From contig NZ_CP016793.1 of NCBI RefSeq assembly GCF_001701025.1, positions 9,796,001 through 9,860,000 of the forward strand: a stretch of DNA of 64,000 bases, given 5' to 3'. This document shows, piece by piece, positions 35,240 through 44,462 of the stretch (position 1 is its first letter; each line of letters starts with the position of its first letter). A program made the position numbers and the translations under genes. The notes beneath the pieces were generated by a model. The model was not told where the DNA came from. It saw only the letters and a program-made list of their open reading frames with translations, and ran no database searches. This DNA is from Lentzea guizhouensis. Lineage in GTDB: Bacteria; Actinomycetota; Actinomycetes; Mycobacteriales; Pseudonocardiaceae.

Positions 35240-35912
35240 CGCGGATCACCACCAGTTCCTCGTGTCGCTGACCGGGATCGATCAGTCCGTGCCGTTCCAG
35301 GAAGTCGATCCGCCCGCGCATGACCGGTCCGAACGGGATCAGGCGGCGTTGCACCACCGAGGCCTTCATCCCGTTGTCCCGCAGCTGCCGCAGCGTGGTG
35401 TCCACTCCGCACAGGACTGAGTGGACCATCAGCAGCACTCCGCCGGGATTGAGCAGGTCGAACATGCGGGCGCACAACGGGTCCAGCAGCTGCCGGCCGT
35501 CCAGCCCCGCGTCCCACGCCCGAGCCGGTCCGCTCGCCGCGCAGGGGTTCGCCGCCGGCACGTACGGCGGGTTGGCCAGCACCAGGTCGAACTGCTCGTC
35601 GGCGACGACCTCGAGCGCGTTGCCCAGCCGGACCTGGAGGGGAAGTCTTTGCAGGGCCGCGTTCACGCGTGCCGTCCACACGGCACGGCGGGACACGTCC
35701 ACACCGGTCACCTCGGAGGCACCGCCGCGCAGCGCGGCCAGTGCCAGTGCCCCCGTACCGGTCCCGATGTCCAGGACGCGGGCGCCCGTCGGGATCGCCG
35801 CCGCGTTCATCGCGTCGACCAACAGCTCGGTGTCCTCTTGCGGCGTGTACACGCCAGGTGCTCTGAGCAGCCTCACGCCAGCAGAGTTGCCTGGGACAAC
35901 GCCTTGAAACAC
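35181..35912 (-). CDS. HemK2/MTQ2-type methyltransferase
   Basis: A 243-residue SAM-dependent enzyme. LDIGTGTGALAL is the SAM-binding loop and LANPPYVP the NPPY catalytic motif for amide or N6 methylation, as in PrmC/HemK and MTQ2 release-factor glutamine methyltransferases. Unlike PrmC it has no N-terminal helical domain, as in MTQ2. The substrate here may not be a release factor. The GTG start has GGAGA upstream. The palindrome GAAACACcGTGTTTC overlaps this start. Confidence 0.85.
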   Translation of the reverse strand: MFQGVVPGNSAGVRLLRAPGVYTPQEDTELLVDAMNAAAIPTGARVLDIGTGTGALALAALRGGASEVTGVDVSRRAVWTARVNAALQRLPLQVRLGNALEVVADEQFDLVLANPPYVPAANPCAASGPARAWDAGLDGRQLLDPLCARMFDLLNPGGVLLMVHSVLCGVDTTLRQLRDNGMKASVVQRRLIPFGPVMRGRIDFLERHGLIDPGQRHEELVVIRGDRPERAQGDGGAERAGSR

Positions 35913-35920
35913 CGTGTTTC
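35906..35920. promoter_or_regulatory. 15-base palindrome over the methyltransferase start
   Basis: GAAACACCGTGTTTC is a perfect inverted repeat (7-base arms, one centre base) covering the GTG start and facing the divergent gene 30 bases away. It may be an operator for a dimeric repressor controlling both. No regulator gene is adjacent. Confidence 0.4.
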
Positions 35921-35950
35921 TCCGGTGTGGACGCGGGTAGACCCAGTTGT

Positions 35951-36541
35951 GTGCTGACCACTGTCTTCAGGCTGCTCGCCCGCGTCAGGCGCGCTCGCGC
36001 CTTCCACCCGAGAGGTGTGCGGATGAGCGGTGAGCTCGTCGGATCAGAACCGTTCCCCTCCCACGCCACCGTGACCGCACGGGTGTCCAAAGGCGCCGGT
36101 ACCGGCCGTGGTGTGCCCGACGTGCTCGGCCTCGCCTTGCGCATCCCCACCGGATCGGGTGACTGGGACCTGCTGCTGTCCAGCACCGGCACCGGCCGGT
36201 TCTCCCGGCTGCTGCCGCGGTTCGCGGCCGGCTGGCGCGGCACCGCGCTGGGCACGATCCTGCCGTACCGCTACCGCGGCGAGCTCATGTGGTTCATGGC
36301 GGTCCCCGCGGATCCGCGGCCCGGCGAGGCGCCGACGAGGTTCCGCCTGCACGCCGCCGGGTCCACCGCGGACTGGCGCCGGGTGGGCGAGGTGACCTTG
36401 CACGACCTGGGTCACGACGAGCCGCTGGCGTTCGACCCGATGGTCAACCGCCCACCGGAGCTGGAGCTCGCGCCGCGCTGGCTCACCGCGCTGCGCGAAC
36501 AGGCGTACGCGGGGAGCCGGCGCGGCCGCCGGAGGTCATGA
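35951..36541 (+). CDS. Small protein resembling the catalase-like/phosphodiesterase-annotated family
   Basis: A 196-residue protein. AFHPRGVRMSGEL, VSKGAGTGRGVPDVLGLALRIP and DLLLSSTGTG recall a small actinobacterial family that is often labelled phosphodiesterase but looks like a cut-down catalase fold with its HPRGV heme-side motif. No clear heme Tyr is visible. Start unclear; GTG 35927 is also in frame and neither has a ribosome-binding site. It ends head-on with the DUF1360 gene, with 6 bases shared. Family call weak. Confidence 0.55.
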   Translation: MLTTVFRLLARVRRARAFHPRGVRMSGELVGSEPFPSHATVTARVSKGAGTGRGVPDVLGLALRIPTGSGDWDLLLSSTGTGRFSRLLPRFAAGWRGTALGTILPYRYRGELMWFMAVPADPRPGEAPTRFRLHAAGSTADWRRVGEVTLHDLGHDEPLAFDPMVNRPPELELAPRWLTALREQAYAGSRRGRRRS

Positions 36542-37012
36542 CTTCAGCTTGTCGTACACGAGGTTCAGCACGTCGGACGCCGCGACCGCGGTGAGCGCGG
36601 TCGACACCAGCCTGGTCAGCCGGGGAGCGAACACCAGACCGGCGGTCATCCCGCTGGCCGCCCACACGGCGATGCAGAACGGGCACGTGAGCAGCTCGCC
36701 GATCGCGTGCTGGGCCGCGTTGTGCGCCCGCACGGACTCCTTGAGCTCCGCGTGGCCCGCCGGCTCCTCGTAGCGCGTGAACGGGGCCCTCAGCGGGCTC
36801 GTCACGGCCTCCTTGGTGAGCAGCCTGCTCAGCTTGTGCGTCGCCACCGACACCAGCGCGGTGTCGGCCAGGGAGAACCGCTCCGGCAGCCTGGTACCAC
36901 TGCGGCGCCCGACCGCCGCGACGGCGCCGACGACGGCGGCGTAGGTGCCCATGGCGAGGAGGTAGCCGGGAAGCGGCCTGCTCTCGCCGTACTCCTGCCT
37001 GATCCGGCTCAC
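36536..37012 (-). CDS. DUF1360 membrane-associated protein
   Basis: A 158-residue protein. RLPERFSLADTALVSVATHKLSRLLTKEAVTSPLRAPFTRYE and ELLTCPFCIAVWAASG, with the CPFC pair, define DUF1360; two or three hydrophobic segments flank them. Function is unknown, though homologues sit near sporulation or stress genes elsewhere. I start it at GTG with GAAGG upstream; a Met 51 bases further out would add residues encoded by a 9-base repeat (RPERPERPK). Convergent with the preceding gene. Confidence 0.8.
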   Translation of the reverse strand: MSRIRQEYGESRPLPGYLLAMGTYAAVVGAVAAVGRRSGTRLPERFSLADTALVSVATHKLSRLLTKEAVTSPLRAPFTRYEEPAGHAELKESVRAHNAAQHAIGELLTCPFCIAVWAASGMTAGLVFAPRLTRLVSTALTAVAASDVLNLVYDKLKS

Positions 37013-37079
37013 GTTCGAAGTACCTTCGTCCTTGGGTCGTTCGGGTCGTTCGGGTCGGTTCATGGGGCGCGAGTACCCG

Positions 37080-37874
37080 TCAGGACTCGGCTGAACCCGG
37101 CTCGGTCATGGTTCGCATCAGCTTCGCCTTGACGGGGTCCGGCGCGACCCGCCCGGCGATCGCCTGGACCTTGTTGCGCACCGACCCGGCCACCACGTGG
37201 TCGTCACCCTTCATCAGCGCGTCGAAGCCCTGCTGGGCGACCTGTGCCGGGTCGTCCTTGTCCCCCGTCGCGACCTTCGTGTCCTGCATGCCCGCGCGGT
37301 CGAAGAACTCGGTGTCGGTCGGCCCCGGCATCAGCGTCGTGACCGAGACACCGCTGTCGCGCAGCTCCTCGCGCAGGCCCTGCGCGAACGAGGCCAGGAA
37401 GGCCTTCGAGGCGGCGTAGACGGAGTGGAACGGGCTGGGCGCGGTCGCCGCGATCGAGGACGTGTAGAGGATCTTGCCCTGCTTGCGGTCCACCATGTCG
37501 CCGACGAGCCGGTGCGAGAGGTGCACGGCGGAGCGCACGTTGAGGTCGATGATCTCCAGGTTGTCGTCGAGCGAGGTGTCCCTGGCGAAGTCGCCGCCGA
37601 CGCCGACGCCCGCGTTCACCGCGAGCACCTCGACCGGGCGGCCCAACGCGCGCACGCGGGACACGAGCACCTCCACGCCCTCGTAGGTCCTGAGGTCCGC
37701 CTGGACCGGTTCGACGTGCACGCCACCGCTGCGCAGGCCCAGCTGCGCGGCCGTGTCGGCGATCCGTTCGTCCTCCGCCGCGACGACGACGTCGAAGCCG
37801 TTGTCCGCGAGCACCTTCGCCAGTTCGTACCCGATTCCACTCGACGCACCGGTCACCACGGCAAGCGCATTCAC
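37080..37874 (-). CDS. Short-chain dehydrogenase/reductase
   Basis: A 264-residue classical SDR. TGASSGIG (cofactor turn), VNAGVG, the catalytic Ser in YTSSIA and YAASK are all intact, so it should be active with NAD(P)H. Substrate unknown. The C-terminal DPVKAKLMRTM is found in reductases of the same group. The GTG start has GGAGGA four bases before. It is divergent from the MacB-like operon; the CGATGC half-sites lie between. Confidence 0.9.
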   Translation of the reverse strand: MNALAVVTGASSGIGYELAKVLADNGFDVVVAAEDERIADTAAQLGLRSGGVHVEPVQADLRTYEGVEVLVSRVRALGRPVEVLAVNAGVGVGGDFARDTSLDDNLEIIDLNVRSAVHLSHRLVGDMVDRKQGKILYTSSIAATAPSPFHSVYAASKAFLASFAQGLREELRDSGVSVTTLMPGPTDTEFFDRAGMQDTKVATGDKDDPAQVAQQGFDALMKGDDHVVAGSVRNKVQAIAGRVAPDPVKAKLMRTMTEPGSAES

Positions 37875-37944
37875 AGTTCCTCCAGGTCGTCGCAACGCGT
37901 GTCAAATGCGTCGTCAACACCCCGTGTACCCGTGGCCGCGCGGT

Positions 37945-37973
37945 CGATGCGGCATCGGCCGAAAGTCCGATGC
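37945..37973. promoter_or_regulatory. Three CGATGC half-sites between divergent genes
   Basis: CGATGC-G-GCATCG (37945-37957) is a palindrome, and a further CCGATGC (37967-37973) forms a second inverted pair with the inner GCATCGG. They lie between the SDR and the adaptor operon and might bind a regulator. Confidence 0.3.
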
Positions 37974-38036
37974 AACCTCCGGCGGGTATGCGGTGTCCTT
38001 ATCGGTAGGTTGGTCGAAACGACATGGGGGACATTC

Positions 38037-39026
38037 GTGCGCAAAATTGTTCTCGCGCCGCTGTGCGCGCTGGTCACGGTCGCCGTGACGGCGTGCAGTC
38101 CGTCAGGTCCGGATCAGGCCAATCCGGAGCTGGCGCCGCGCGGCACGACGATGACCAAGGTCAAGCCGGCCAAGCAGGACCTGACGACCACGATCAGCAT
38201 CACCGGCAAGGTCGAGATGAACCCGACGTTCGGGCTGGTCGCACCGGTCCCCGGCCAGGTGCGGTTCTTCGACCTGCTGCCGCCGAACGGCACGCCGACG
38301 AAGGCCACCAGGGTCGCGACGGTGTGGAAGGACGGCGCGCCGAACTACGTGGAGATCCCGGCGGGCGCGGTGTTCGCGGGCCGGCTGGTCGACGACAAGG
38401 CCGCGGTGACCGCCGGCATGCCGCTCGCCTCGGCCAAGCACATCGGGTACGCGCTGGTCGGCGACATCGACGGGCAGCAGGCGTACAAGATCAGCGGGGC
38501 GCTCGGCGAGGTCAAGGCGCAGATCAAGAACGGCCCCGGCCCGTTCCCGTGCGCGGTGCTCGGCACGATCGCCGCACTGCCGCAGGGCACCATCCCGGAG
38601 AAGCCGGTGCAGACGCCGGACCCGAAGTCGACGCCGGACCCCAAGGCCCAGCCGAAGACCCCCGAGCAGCCGCAACAGCCCCAGCAGCCCAGCGCGTCCA
38701 CCGGCCTGCGGATCGTCTGCACCGCGCCGGCCGACACCAAGATGATCAACGGCGCCAGCGCGTCGATCGAGGTCATCACCGGCAAGTCGCCGCAGGCCAT
38801 GGTGGTCCCGGTCGAGGCGGTCGCGGGCCAGCAGGGCAAGGGCAAGGTCGACGTGCTGCAGTCCGACGGCTCCCGCAAGACCGTCGAGGTCGAGCTCGGG
38901 CTCACCGACGGCAAGGTCATCGAGGTCAAGTCCGGTCTCACCGGCGAGGAGGAGCTCGCGGTCCCCGGCCCGAACCTGCCGGAACCGCAGCAGGGCGGCG
39001 ACCAGAGCAAGCCGACGGGTCCGTGA
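38037..39026 (+). CDS. Membrane-fusion/adaptor lipoprotein of a MacB-like transporter
   Basis: A 329-residue exported lipoprotein (lipobox VTAC near residue 21). TTISITGKVEMNPTFGLVAPVPG is the first barrel of an RND/MacA-type adaptor; a Pro/Gln linker (about 200-220) precedes a second barrel with MVVPVEAV and VELGLTDGKVIEVKSGL. In Gram-positives such adaptors join MacB-type ATPases to extracytoplasmic ligands. GTG start with GGGGG before it. Its stop overlaps the ATPase start by one base (TGATG). Confidence 0.82.
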   Translation: MRKIVLAPLCALVTVAVTACSPSGPDQANPELAPRGTTMTKVKPAKQDLTTTISITGKVEMNPTFGLVAPVPGQVRFFDLLPPNGTPTKATRVATVWKDGAPNYVEIPAGAVFAGRLVDDKAAVTAGMPLASAKHIGYALVGDIDGQQAYKISGALGEVKAQIKNGPGPFPCAVLGTIAALPQGTIPEKPVQTPDPKSTPDPKAQPKTPEQPQQPQQPSASTGLRIVCTAPADTKMINGASASIEVITGKSPQAMVVPVEAVAGQQGKGKVDVLQSDGSRKTVEVELGLTDGKVIEVKSGLTGEEELAVPGPNLPEPQQGGDQSKPTGP

Positions 39027-39736
39027 TGACCGCGCCAGAGACGACCATGACGATGGCGGCCGTCCCGCCGCTGCTGCAGCTCAACGGCATCACGAAAGTC
39101 CTGAAGGGCCAAGATGAACCGCGCACCATCCTGTCCGGCGTGGACCTGACCGTCCACCCTGGACAGAGCGTGGCGATCCTCGGCCGGTCCGGTTCCGGCA
39201 AGTCGACGCTGCTGAGCCTGATCGGGCTCTTCGACCGCGCCGACGAGGGTCAGTACTTCTTGAACGGCAACGACATCACGAAGCTGCCGGAGCGCAGGGC
39301 GGCGGCGTTGCGCAGCGCGGAGTTCGGGTTCGTCTTCCAGCGCTTCTTCCTGCTCAAGCACCTCACCGCGGCGCAGAACGTCGCGATGGCGCTGGTGAAC
39401 GGCCAGGGCTGGGCCGCGCGCCGCAAGCGCAAGCAGCAGGTGGAGGAAGCGTTGGAGCAGGTCGGCATCGCCCACCTGGCCAAGCACAAGCCCACCCGGC
39501 TCTCCGGCGGTGAGCAGCAGCGCGTCGCGATCGCCCGCGCCCTGGTCCGCAAGCCGCGGGTGATCCTCGCCGACGAGCCGACCGGCGCGCTCGACACCGA
39601 GACCGGCAACCTCGTCGTCGAGGTGCTGCTCAACACGACCAGGCAGGGCTGCGGCCTCGTCCTGGTCACGCACGACCACGACCACGCGCGCAAGATGGGC
39701 CGCGTGCTGGAGCTGCGCGACGGGCGGTTCAACTGA
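39026..39736 (+). CDS. MacB/LolD-type ABC ATPase
   Basis: A 236-residue nucleotide-binding subunit: Walker A GRSGSGKST, Q-loop FVFQRF, signature LSGGEQQR, Walker B VILADEPTG and the switch His in LVTHDHDH. It powers the adjacent permease for export or extracytoplasmic force, like MacB/LolD. One-base overlaps join it to the adaptor and permease genes, making a single operon. Confidence 0.95.
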   Translation: MTAPETTMTMAAVPPLLQLNGITKVLKGQDEPRTILSGVDLTVHPGQSVAILGRSGSGKSTLLSLIGLFDRADEGQYFLNGNDITKLPERRAAALRSAEFGFVFQRFFLLKHLTAAQNVAMALVNGQGWAARRKRKQQVEEALEQVGIAHLAKHKPTRLSGGEQQRVAIARALVRKPRVILADEPTGALDTETGNLVVEVLLNTTRQGCGLVLVTHDHDHARKMGRVLELRDGRFN

Positions 39737-41058
39737 TGTTCTCCGGCAAGCTGCGGTCCGCCCTGATCATCGGCGGACAGGGCATCCGCGCCCGCAAGCT
39801 GCGCACGTTCCTGTCGATGGTGTCGCTGTTCCTCGGCGTCCTCGCGATCGTGGCCGTCCAGGCGGGCTCCGCGCTCGCCGAACGCGCGATGCTCACCGAC
39901 GTCGAGCTCCAGCAGGGCAAGGACGGCACGTTCCAGCTCTACGTCTCCGGCGAGGGCAAGGCCACCTCGGTCGTCGAGAACACCCTGAAGGGCGCCGAGG
40001 ACGCCGTCGGCGTCGTCGGCATGAACGCCGTCATCGGCGAGCCGGGCGTGCGCCCGATCAACGAAGGGGCGATGCCGTTCGAGTACGCGGGCCGCGGGGG
40101 CGACTACGGCGGCCCGTCGATGTTCTGCGACCAGAACGGCATCTGCACTGAGCAGAAGAAGCCGGAGAAGAAGCCGGACGGCCAGGCCATCGAGGTCATG
40201 GTCCAGGCGCTGACCGGTGACGTCCGCCAGTTCAAGCCGTTCCGCCCGGTCTCCGGCTCCTGGCTCGACTTCGGCTCCGCCCCCTCGCTCGCACCGAAGA
40301 TCGTGCTGAACGAGGAAGCCGCCAAGGGCCTCAACCAGTACAAGGTCCCCGGCGAGATGATGATCACCGGCGCGACCCACCACGTCTCGCCGCAGATCAT
40401 CGGCGTGGTCTCCGACGGCAGCTCGCAGCCGTCCGTCTACATGCGACTCGACGAGGTGCGCAACTGGCTGCCCTCCTCGGACAACGTCCAGGTGGACCGC
40501 TTCCGCGGCGGACCGGGCCTGCAGGTCATGCTGGCACCGGGAACCCAGGACATGCAGCAGCTGCTGACCGCCCGCCTCGTCGGGGCCGGCATGCGGGCCG
40601 AGGAGATCCGCTTCAACGAGATCCAGTCGAAGAAGCGCATGGAGAAGGAGCTCCTGATCATGCGCCTGATCTTCCTCGGCATGGCCGCCCTCGTGCTGCT
40701 GATCGGCGTCGCCGGCATCCTCAACGTCGGCCTCGCCACCGTCGGCGAACGAGTCGAGGAGTTCGCCCTGCGCCGCGCGGTCGGCATGTCCAGGATGCTG
40801 CTGGCCGGCATCGTGCTCGCCGAGACCCTGCTCACCGGCCTGCTGACAGCGGCACTGGCGATCGGCACCGGCGTGGTGGGCCTGAAGGTCGGTCTGATGA
40901 TGTTCGGTTCGAGGTTCCCGTCGCTCGCCGACGTCGTCTTCCCGTGGGAGGCGGGCGTCGCCGGGGTGATCGCGGGTCTGGCCGCGGGTGTGCTGGGCGG
41001 GTTGATCCCGGCCATCAGGGCGGCGCGGATCCCGATCGCCACGGTGATGCGGGCGTGA
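39736..41058 (+). CDS. MacB/FtsX-family permease
   Basis: A 440-residue membrane protein. One helix near the start (about 20-42) is followed by a large outside domain (45-300) and three helices (about 308-330, 350-375 and 395-425), the MacB_PCD/FtsX layout. VGERVEEFALRRAVGMSRMLL is the coupling helix. It has two cysteines in the outside domain (FCDQNGIC). Product exported: unknown, perhaps an antibiotic or a lipoprotein. A terminator follows 89 bases later. Confidence 0.92.
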   Translation: MFSGKLRSALIIGGQGIRARKLRTFLSMVSLFLGVLAIVAVQAGSALAERAMLTDVELQQGKDGTFQLYVSGEGKATSVVENTLKGAEDAVGVVGMNAVIGEPGVRPINEGAMPFEYAGRGGDYGGPSMFCDQNGICTEQKKPEKKPDGQAIEVMVQALTGDVRQFKPFRPVSGSWLDFGSAPSLAPKIVLNEEAAKGLNQYKVPGEMMITGATHHVSPQIIGVVSDGSSQPSVYMRLDEVRNWLPSSDNVQVDRFRGGPGLQVMLAPGTQDMQQLLTARLVGAGMRAEEIRFNEIQSKKRMEKELLIMRLIFLGMAALVLLIGVAGILNVGLATVGERVEEFALRRAVGMSRMLLAGIVLAETLLTGLLTAALAIGTGVVGLKVGLMMFGSRFPSLADVVFPWEAGVAGVIAGLAAGVLGGLIPAIRAARIPIATVMRA

Positions 41059-41119
41059 CGGTCCCGCGGGTGTGAGGTTCCTGTGGGCGTGACGTTCCCG
41101 CGGGTGTGAGACGTGCGGG
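41054..41119 (+). repeat. 17-base tandem repeat after the permease
   Basis: Three and a partial fourth units with exact 17-base period: 41054-41070, 41071-41087, 41088-41104, then 41105-41119. The first and third differ by one base (CGTGACGGTCCCGCGGG and CGTGACGTTCCCGCGGG). The first unit contains the permease stop. No coding role is seen. Confidence 0.65.
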
Positions 41120-41146
41120 CCCGAGAGAGGCAGGGTCCGTTGCCGG

Positions 41147-41184
41147 CGAAGCCCCGGACCGCGATCGAGCGGGCCGGGGCTTCG
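41147..41184 (+). terminator. Terminator of the MacB-like operon
   Basis: CGAAGCCCCGG (41147-41157) pairs perfectly with CCGGGGCTTCG (41174-41184) around 16 bases. Confidence 0.7.
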
Positions 41185-41245
41185 TATCTCCCGCACCGGT
41201 GAAAGCGGTCGCGCGGACGGCACGGCGTCCGGCAGGCTTCGAGGC

Positions 41246-42318
41246 GTGCCACCGGAGTTCATCCCCGGCCTGGAGCTGTCGGGCCGCCTGTACCGCGACG
41301 CGGTCCGCCCGTTGCTGGACCGCCACTTCCCCGGCCTCGCCCACACCGCGGCGTTGACCGGCCCGGGCTCCGAGGTCCTCGGGTTCGACACCGCGAGGTC
41401 CACCGACCACGACTGGGGCCCGCGCCTGCAGCTGTTCCTGGGGCAGGACGACCTCGTGCACGCCGAGGCGGTGTCGGAGGTGCTGGCCGGACACCTCCCC
41501 GCGACCGTCGCCGGGTACTCGACCCACCTGGTGCCGGCCGAGCACGGCACGCTGCACATGAGGCCGGCGGAAGGGCGCGTGCGGCACGGGGTCGTGGTGA
41601 CGGGGCTCGGCGCGTGGCTCACCGACCGGCTCGGGTTCGACCCGCGCACCGAGATCACCACGTCCGACTGGCTGGCGACGCCGACGCAGGTGCTCGCCGA
41701 GGTCACGGCCGGTGCGGTCCACCACGACGACCTGGGACTGGCGGACGTCCGGACGCGGCTGGCCTGGTACCCCGACGACGTGTGGCGGTACGTGCTGGCG
41801 TGCCAGTGGCAGCGCATCAGCCAGGAGGAGCCGTTCGTCGGCCGCTGCCGTGAGGTCGGTGACGAGCTGGGCTCCGCGGTCGTCGCCGCCCGCCTGGTCC
41901 GCGACCTGATGCGGTTGTGCCTGCTGCTCGACCGCACCTACCCGCCGTACGGCAAGTGGCTCGGCAGCGCCTTCGCCCGGCTGCGGTGCGCGGCCGGGCT
42001 GACACCCGTGCTCACCGCGGCCGTGACGACCGGCGATCGGGAACGGCACCTCGCAACCGCTTGTGAAACCGTTGCGGCGCTGCACAACGCGGCGGGGCTG
42101 CCCGAACCGGTCGACCCCGCCACCCGGCCGTTCCACGACCGGCCCTACGGGTGCTGCACGCCGAGCGCTTCGCCGCGGCACTGCTCGCGACCGTGCGCGA
42201 CCCGGCGGTGCGCACCCTGCCGCTCATCGGTGCCGTCGACCAGTTCGTCGACAGCACCGACGCGCTCACGGACCGGGCCTTCACCCGGTCCGCGGCGGCA
42301 GCGCTCAGGAACCGTTGA
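41246..42318 (+). pseudogene. DUF4037 nucleotidyltransferase-like gene with a frameshift
   Basis: The first 300 codons encode a nucleotidyltransferase-fold protein (TGPGSEVLGFDTARSTDHDWGPRLQLF, with the DHDWG acids, and ITTSDWLATPTQ). After RPFHDRPY the frame is lost; the natural ending VLHAERFAAALLATVRDP and LPLIGAVDQFVDSTDALTD continues in the next frame to a stop at 42316. A single missing base near 42146-42151 (TACGGGTG) restores an intact 357-residue protein, so it is a very recent change or a sequencing error. GTG start. The last 14 bases overlap the AKR gene's 3' end. Confidence 0.8.
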
Positions 42319-43129
42319 ACTCGTCCGGGTTCGGGCCGATCCGGCCGCCCCGGTCCAGAGTGGACAGCGCCGCGATCTCCTCGTCGGCCAGCTCGAACCC
42401 GAACACGTCGATGTTCTCCCGGATCCGCGCGGGCGTCACCGACTTCGGGATGACGATGTTGCCGATCTGCAGGTGCCAGCGCAGCACGACCTGCGCGGCG
42501 GACCTGTCGTGGCGCGCCGCGATCTCGGTGACGACCGGGTCCTCCAGCAGCTCGCCGCCCTGGCCGAGCGGTGACCAGGCCTCGGTGTGGATGCCGTGCT
42601 TCTCGTGGAAGGCGCGCAGTTCGGCCTGCTGCAGGTACGGGTGCAGCTCGACCTGGTTGACCGCGGGCACGACGCCGGTCTCGTCGATCAGGCGCTGCAG
42701 GTGCGCGGGCTGGAAGTTGGAGACGCCGATCGCACGGACGCGCCCCTCCTCCCGCAGCTCGACGAAGGCCTTCCAGGTGTCGACGTAGAGGTCGCGGGCC
42801 GGCGTCGGCCAGTGGATCAGGTACAGGTCGACGACGTCGAGGCCCAGCTTCGACTGCGAGGCGTCGAACGCGCGCAGAGCGGAGTCGTGGCCGTGGTCGG
42901 CGTTCCAGAGCTTGGTGGTGACGAACACGTCGGAGCGGTCCACATCGGACTGTGCGATCGCCGCGCCCACGCCGCCCTCGTTGCCGTAGGCAGCCGCCGT
43001 GTCGATGCTGCGGTAGCCGGCCTGGAGCGCCTCGGTGACGGCGGGCGTGGCCTCCGCGTCGGGCACCTGCCAGACGCCGAAGCCGAGCTGGGGCATGGTC
43101 ACGCCGTTGTTGAGCTTCACGGTGTTCAA
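42305..43129 (-). CDS. Aldo/keto reductase
   Basis: A 274-residue NADPH-dependent reductase. The catalytic Asp and Tyr are in SIDTAAAYGNE, Lys in VTTKLWN and His in LIHWP. PKSVTPARIRENIDVF is the cofactor segment. It resembles mycobacterial/Streptomyces 2,5-diketogluconate-reductase-like enzymes (AKR5). It starts at TTG with AAGGAT six bases before; GTG 43120 is an alternative. It follows the SDR gene by 25 bases, so they form an operon, probably under the divergent MarR. Confidence 0.92.
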   Translation of the reverse strand: MNTVKLNNGVTMPQLGFGVWQVPDAEATPAVTEALQAGYRSIDTAAAYGNEGGVGAAIAQSDVDRSDVFVTTKLWNADHGHDSALRAFDASQSKLGLDVVDLYLIHWPTPARDLYVDTWKAFVELREEGRVRAIGVSNFQPAHLQRLIDETGVVPAVNQVELHPYLQQAELRAFHEKHGIHTEAWSPLGQGGELLEDPVVTEIAARHDRSAAQVVLRWHLQIGNIVIPKSVTPARIRENIDVFGFELADEEIAALSTLDRGGRIGPNPDEFNGS

Positions 43130-43154
43130 AGCGAAATCCTTACCAGGTGTGGTC

Positions 43155-43919
<765 letters not shown>

Positions 43920-43935
43920 GTCTCTCCCCGGTAGA

Positions 43936-43963
43936 CTTGTTGATGACGATTACAAGCGTACGC
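43936..43963. promoter_or_regulatory. Candidate MarR operator between SDR and MarR genes
   Basis: CTTGT (43936-43940) and ACAAG (43952-43956) form an inverted repeat with 11 bases between; GCGTACGC (43956-43963) is a perfect palindrome next to it. The 84-base divergent gap is the expected place for MarR binding. Confidence 0.45.
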
Positions 43964-44003
43964 AATAGTTGCAGACGCTGTCTATTCGAAGGGGATGTAC
44001 TTC

Positions 44004-44441
44004 ATGTCACTGGACGACGACGCCGTCCAGGCGCGCGCACAGGGCTGGCGCACGCTCGCGGCGTTGCACGCGCGCATCGAGGACCGCCTCGAAAGAGCGC
44101 TGCAGAAGGCGCACGAGCTCTCGGTCAGCGAGTACACCGTTCTGGACGTCCTCAACCGCCAGGACGGCTTCCACCTTCGGATGAACCAGCTCTCCAACGC
44201 CGTCGTGCTGAGCCAGTCCGCCACGACCCGCCTGGTCACCCGGCTGGAGGACCGCGGCCTGCTGCAGCGCTACCTCTGCCCCACCGACCGGCGCGGCATC
44301 TACACCGAGGTCACCGAGAAGGGCCACGAGCTGCTCGCGCTGGCCCGCCCCACCCACGACCGCGCGCTGAGCGAGTCGCTGGACGAGGCCGGGAACACGC
44401 CGGAGCTGAAGCCACTCGTTGAGGCGCTCGCCAAGCTGTAG
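44004..44441 (+). CDS. MarR-family transcriptional regulator
   Basis: A 145-residue regulator: LSVSEYTVLDVLNRQ, LRMNQLSNAVVLSQSATTRLVTRLEDRGLLQR and the wing PTDRRGIYTEVTEKG form the typical winged helix with dimerisation helices at both ends. It faces the SDR/AKR operon and probably represses it, and itself, until a ligand binds. AAGGGG nine bases before this ATG selects it over the Met at 43995. Confidence 0.93.
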   Translation: MSLDDDAVQARAQGWRTLAALHARIEDRLERALQKAHELSVSEYTVLDVLNRQDGFHLRMNQLSNAVVLSQSATTRLVTRLEDRGLLQRYLCPTDRRGIYTEVTEKGHELLALARPTHDRALSESLDEAGNTPELKPLVEALAKL

Positions 44442-44462
44442 CCGCTCCAGCAAGATCAGCGC

